35,952 nt of DNA, taken from NCBI RefSeq assembly GCF_016612545.1, contig NZ_JAENRY010000129.1:1-35952 (forward strand), given 5' to 3'. Made by a program: the position numbers and the translations under genes. Below the pieces are notes generated by a model. That model had not been told where the DNA came from. It ran no database searches and saw only the letters and a list, made by a program, of their open reading frames with translations. Source of the DNA: Streptomyces sp. MBT65. GTDB taxonomy: Bacteria; Actinomycetota; Actinomycetes; Streptomycetales; Streptomycetaceae. Of this stretch, positions 33,526 to 35,952 are shown one piece after another (position 1 is the first letter of the stretch; each line of letters opens with the position of its first letter).

Positions 33526-35712
33526 TCAGGTACTCCCGTGGGAGCGGACACACTTGAGCACGGTGCCGGCGGCTTCCGCCCAGGTGAAGCGGGCGGCCAT
33601 CTCGTCGCGGAGTTCCGCGGCGTCGCGGAACGCGGCCTGCGGATCGCGCAGCACGGCGTAGATGGCCTTCGACCAGGCCTCGATGTCGTCCTCGAGGGCG
33701 CCCTCGGTACCCCACACGTCCATCACGGCCCGTGCCGCGGCCGGCGACCCGTGATCGCGCAGCAGGATGCCCAGCCCACTGCGGCCGCTGACCAGCACCG
33801 GCACCCCACAGGCGATCGCCTCCGCACCCGCGAGACCGAACGCCTCCGCCCGGGACGGCATCAGGACCAGACTGGCCCGCGCGATGTCGTTCTGGATGCG
33901 CCGGGGATCGGCGGAGTACGGGTAGGGCACGACGTCGACAGTGGATTGGGTGAGCCACTGCTGCGCCCGGGCCATCACCGCGGCGGACTGGCCGTCGGGC
34001 ACTCCTCGTACGAACAGTTGCCACGAACCGGGCCCGTCGGCCTTGGAGCTGGCTCTGTCCAACGCCTGCACGGCGATGTCGAGCCCCTTCAGCTGGTCGT
34101 CCGCCAGTCGGCCCATCAGCAGGATCTGCGGAATCTCCCTCCTCCGGGGCGCGATCGCGGGTCTGCCGCCGTCGAAGCCCGGGTCGATGCGCACGGGGTC
34201 GGCCAGGTCCTCGTACTCGGGCGTCCGCAGATACGGCCACAGGGCCTGCTCCAGCCGGGGGCCGACCGGCATCGGCTGGGCGCCCCGGCAGAGCCGGAGC
34301 TCCAGCTCCGTGCGGTCCTCGGCTCGCGCCCCCAAGTCCCCTTCGCCATGCGGCTTGTTGACTTCGGCCTGGTTCGGTTCGACGTGCAGGAAGTGGAGCC
34401 GCCGGGCGTTCTTGAAGTACCGCTCGACCAGCGCCTTGGCCGGCGGGCCCGTGACCCTGCCGTGCCCGATGACGACGTCGGGCACGAACCCGTCGCCGAA
34501 CTCCGGCGGCACCGACAGCGCCGCGTCCGTGGTGAGCCCCGGCTGGGCGACATTGATCAACCGCACCTTGTGCTTCGCCGCGTCCGCACGCTCCTCCGGG
34601 GTCGCTGCCTCGACCATGACCCGGACGTCGGTCCTCTCCCGGGCGAGGGCGACGCACAACTTGCTGTTGAACGTGCTCAGGCCACCTCGCGCCGGGAACC
34701 ACTCGTCGGCGACGACCAGGACGCGCACCTGCCGTTCAGGGTCCCGGTGCGGGCTCGGCAGCGGATCACCGATCCCGGCCCGTCTCAAGTGGGCGAGGAC
34801 ATCGTTCAGACCCCCGAGGAACGACGAGGCGAACTGCCGGTCGTCCTTCGCCACGGCCCCCGCGTCGAGGCCCGAAGTCTCCAGTGCCTGGCGGGCGTTC
34901 CGCCAGCCGCTGTCCACCGAGTCCCGGATGTAGTGGACTTCGGCGGTGGAGGGCAGCTCCCGGTCCACGAGCCTGTCGGGCGTCCGCATCCTGGCCAGCG
35001 GCTTCGTCGTCCCGTTGGCTCTGGCATCCATCAGCCAGCGGTAGGTTCTGTACTGGTGGCGGATCGCCGTCATGTGCATCAGATAGCGGACGAAGTGCGG
35101 CATCTCCGGGCGACCGCTGTCGGACCACGCCCACGCGCCGAGCCGCCCGTCCGCACCGGTCCGACCGAGCAGCCGCAACACCCGCCGGGGATCGGCCCCG
35201 GCGCCCCGCTCCGGCTCCGACACGTCCGCGTCGCCCGGTGTCTGAGCCGGTGCCTTGCCCAACTCCAGTGTCACCGCGCCCAGATGACACGCTCCGAGCT
35301 GGCCCACGATCGTCGCCGCCCGCTCACGCAACCCCGACCACTCCCGGTCCGGGCCGGCGCCGAGCAGGACCGACAGACTGAGGAAGGGCCAGTGCTGTCG
35401 CAGAATCGCCTGGTCGAGCCGGTCCGCGGACTGCACGCCCGCGACCACCGTGTCACGCGCGGCCGGGTCGGGCAGGGCGTCCGGCACCTCCACCGGCAGC
35501 GAGGTGTACAACTCCCGGTCGGCGTGCTGCAGTTCACGGAAACGCCCCCACACCGCCCGGACTGACGCCACCGCGTCCCCGACGTGCACGCCGTCCAGCG
35601 CGACAAAGACGTGGACCGCGACCTCGCGCTCCGTGAGCTGATCCTCCGTGACCTCACGCCCCGTCACTTCACCCTCGGCCACGTACCGATGCACCCCCGC
35701 CTCGCGTCGCAA
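33526..35712 (-). CDS. GT4-family glycosyltransferase fused to a CATRA-N-like region
   Basis: A 728-residue protein. The C-terminal half is a GT-B glycosyltransferase of family GT4: RVLVVADEWFPARGGLSTFN opens the acceptor lobe (about 347), ILLMGRLADDQLKGLDIAVQ opens the donor lobe (about 525), and the E-x7-E motif lies in RAEAFGLAGAEAIACGVPVL. The N-terminal about 330 residues are not a glycosyltransferase; segments such as VAVHVFVALDGVHVGDAVAS and AILRQHWPFLSLSVLLG resemble, from memory, the CATRA-N region of caspase/TPR-associated conflict systems. The start is uncertain: TTG 35712 lies right after GGGAG, and GTG 35694 or later GTGs are possible. There is no membrane helix or signal peptide. 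The link to the CHAT operon about 5 kb away is inferred. Confidence 0.8.
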   Translation of the reverse strand: MRREAGVHRYVAEGEVTGREVTEDQLTEREVAVHVFVALDGVHVGDAVASVRAVWGRFRELQHADRELYTSLPVEVPDALPDPAARDTVVAGVQSADRLDQAILRQHWPFLSLSVLLGAGPDREWSGLRERAATIVGQLGACHLGAVTLELGKAPAQTPGDADVSEPERGAGADPRRVLRLLGRTGADGRLGAWAWSDSGRPEMPHFVRYLMHMTAIRHQYRTYRWLMDARANGTTKPLARMRTPDRLVDRELPSTAEVHYIRDSVDSGWRNARQALETSGLDAGAVAKDDRQFASSFLGGLNDVLAHLRRAGIGDPLPSPHRDPERQVRVLVVADEWFPARGGLSTFNSKLCVALARERTDVRVMVEAATPEERADAAKHKVRLINVAQPGLTTDAALSVPPEFGDGFVPDVVIGHGRVTGPPAKALVERYFKNARRLHFLHVEPNQAEVNKPHGEGDLGARAEDRTELELRLCRGAQPMPVGPRLEQALWPYLRTPEYEDLADPVRIDPGFDGGRPAIAPRRREIPQILLMGRLADDQLKGLDIAVQALDRASSKADGPGSWQLFVRGVPDGQSAAVMARAQQWLTQSTVDVVPYPYSADPRRIQNDIARASLVLMPSRAEAFGLAGAEAIACGVPVLVSGRSGLGILLRDHGSPAAARAVMDVWGTEGALEDDIEAWSKAIYAVLRDPQAAFRDAAELRDEMAARFTWAEAAGTVLKCVRSHGST

Positions 35713-35952
35713 CTCCCGGCATTCTCGCTGGAGTCGAGCCCAGGCAGTCTAGGGCGGATTCACCCGGAACGAACATGGATGCCGCATTGCTCACGCGGGT
35801 CCGCGAGTTGGTCCTCGACTTCTCCAAGAGGCGGCTCTCAAAGGCCGCGTGTTCGTGTCCCGCCGCCGGGACTCTTGCGGGAGCCGGTCACCGTTCTGGT
35901 GCACCTCGTCCCAGAGGTCCCAGAGGTCCCCGAGATCCCCGAGGTCCCCGAG
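35713..35952. other. right-edge region, possible partial genes on either strand
   Basis: This stretch should hold the promoter of the glycosyltransferase-fusion gene. A plus-strand frame from ATG 35775 begins MDAALLTRVRELVLDFSKRR, which looks like coding sequence, but then turns into cysteine/alanine-rich and finally Arg/Pro/Gly repeat sequence up to the edge. A minus-strand frame enters from the edge and stops at 35791; it reads GDLWDLWDEVHQNGDRLP before becoming Arg-rich. Both could be partial genes, and neither can be decided from what is visible. Confidence 0.3.
35911..35952. repeat. degenerate 9-bp tandem repeat at the window edge
   Basis: Four full units and a partial one follow each other: CCAGAGGTC twice, CCCGAGATC, CCCGAGGTC and CCCGAG, continuing off the edge. 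On the minus strand this encodes a GDL/WDL three-residue repeat; on the plus strand a Pro-Arg-Gly repeat. Confidence 0.7.

Noticed and set aside
30768..33557. 929-codon plus-strand frame opposite the STAND gene
   Set aside because: Repetitive Val/Gln/Gly-rich shadow; the minus strand shows NB-ARC and TPR motifs.
35911..35952. CRISPR-like array at the right edge
   Set aside because: Units are 9 bp, contiguous and without spacers; this is a simple tandem repeat.

Overview
The window looks like Streptomyces chromosomal DNA, or that of a close actinomycete. GC content and third-codon-position GC are very high, GTG and TTG starts are common, and several families are typical of the group: serine/threonine kinases fused to solute-binding domains, NB-ARC/TPR regulators, CHAT proteins and a Tat/lipobox solute-binding protein. 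No rRNA, tRNA, CRISPR array, insertion sequence or phage gene was seen. The assignment rests on composition and gene style, not on a database match.

Left third (1-12.3 kb, all minus strand). A compact catabolic/uptake operon runs from a lipoprotein solute-binding protein (11160) leftwards off the window edge. Order: solute-binding protein, two permeases, an alpha/beta hydrolase, two ABC ATPases, an amidohydrolase-fold protein, a blasticidin-S-deaminase-like deaminase, a creatininase-family hydrolase, an aldehyde dehydrogenase and a class V aminotransferase cut by the edge. Most junctions are ATGA or GTGA overlaps, so the genes are probably translationally coupled and work on one imported, nitrogen-rich compound. 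Just upstream, a separately promoted metallo-beta-lactamase-fold hydrolase carries a promoter whose architecture matches that of the operon (two GGATC(C) boxes 21 bp apart), which suggests one regulon.

Middle (12.3-23.1 kb). A large redox protein (two PNPOx-like domains, FNR-type reductase, 2Fe-2S ferredoxin domain) diverges from a TetR-family regulator across overlapping palindromes. A short UvrA-like ABC protein of the DrrC/UvrA2 type follows and ends at a perfect bidirectional terminator. Opposing it is a three-gene operon: a lipoprotein and two paralogous receptor kinases, each a cytoplasmic Ser/Thr kinase, one membrane segment and an extracytoplasmic solute-binding domain.

Right third (23.2-36 kb) is accessory-looking. 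After a probable gene remnant comes a three-gene operon: a 1246-residue CHAT (caspase-like) protein, a small helical protein, and a one-TM protein with an unrecognised alpha/beta domain. This fits the CATRA-type conflict systems. Then come two unknown genes divergent from an XRE-type regulator, an HTH-NB-ARC-TPR STAND protein, and a 728-residue protein whose N-terminal half resembles, from memory, the CATRA-N region and whose C-terminal half is a GT4 glycosyltransferase. Several strong hairpin terminators separate these units. The most promising candidates for something undescribed are the coupled catabolic operon with its paired GGATCC operators, and the CHAT/CATRA-like genes with the glycosyltransferase fusion.
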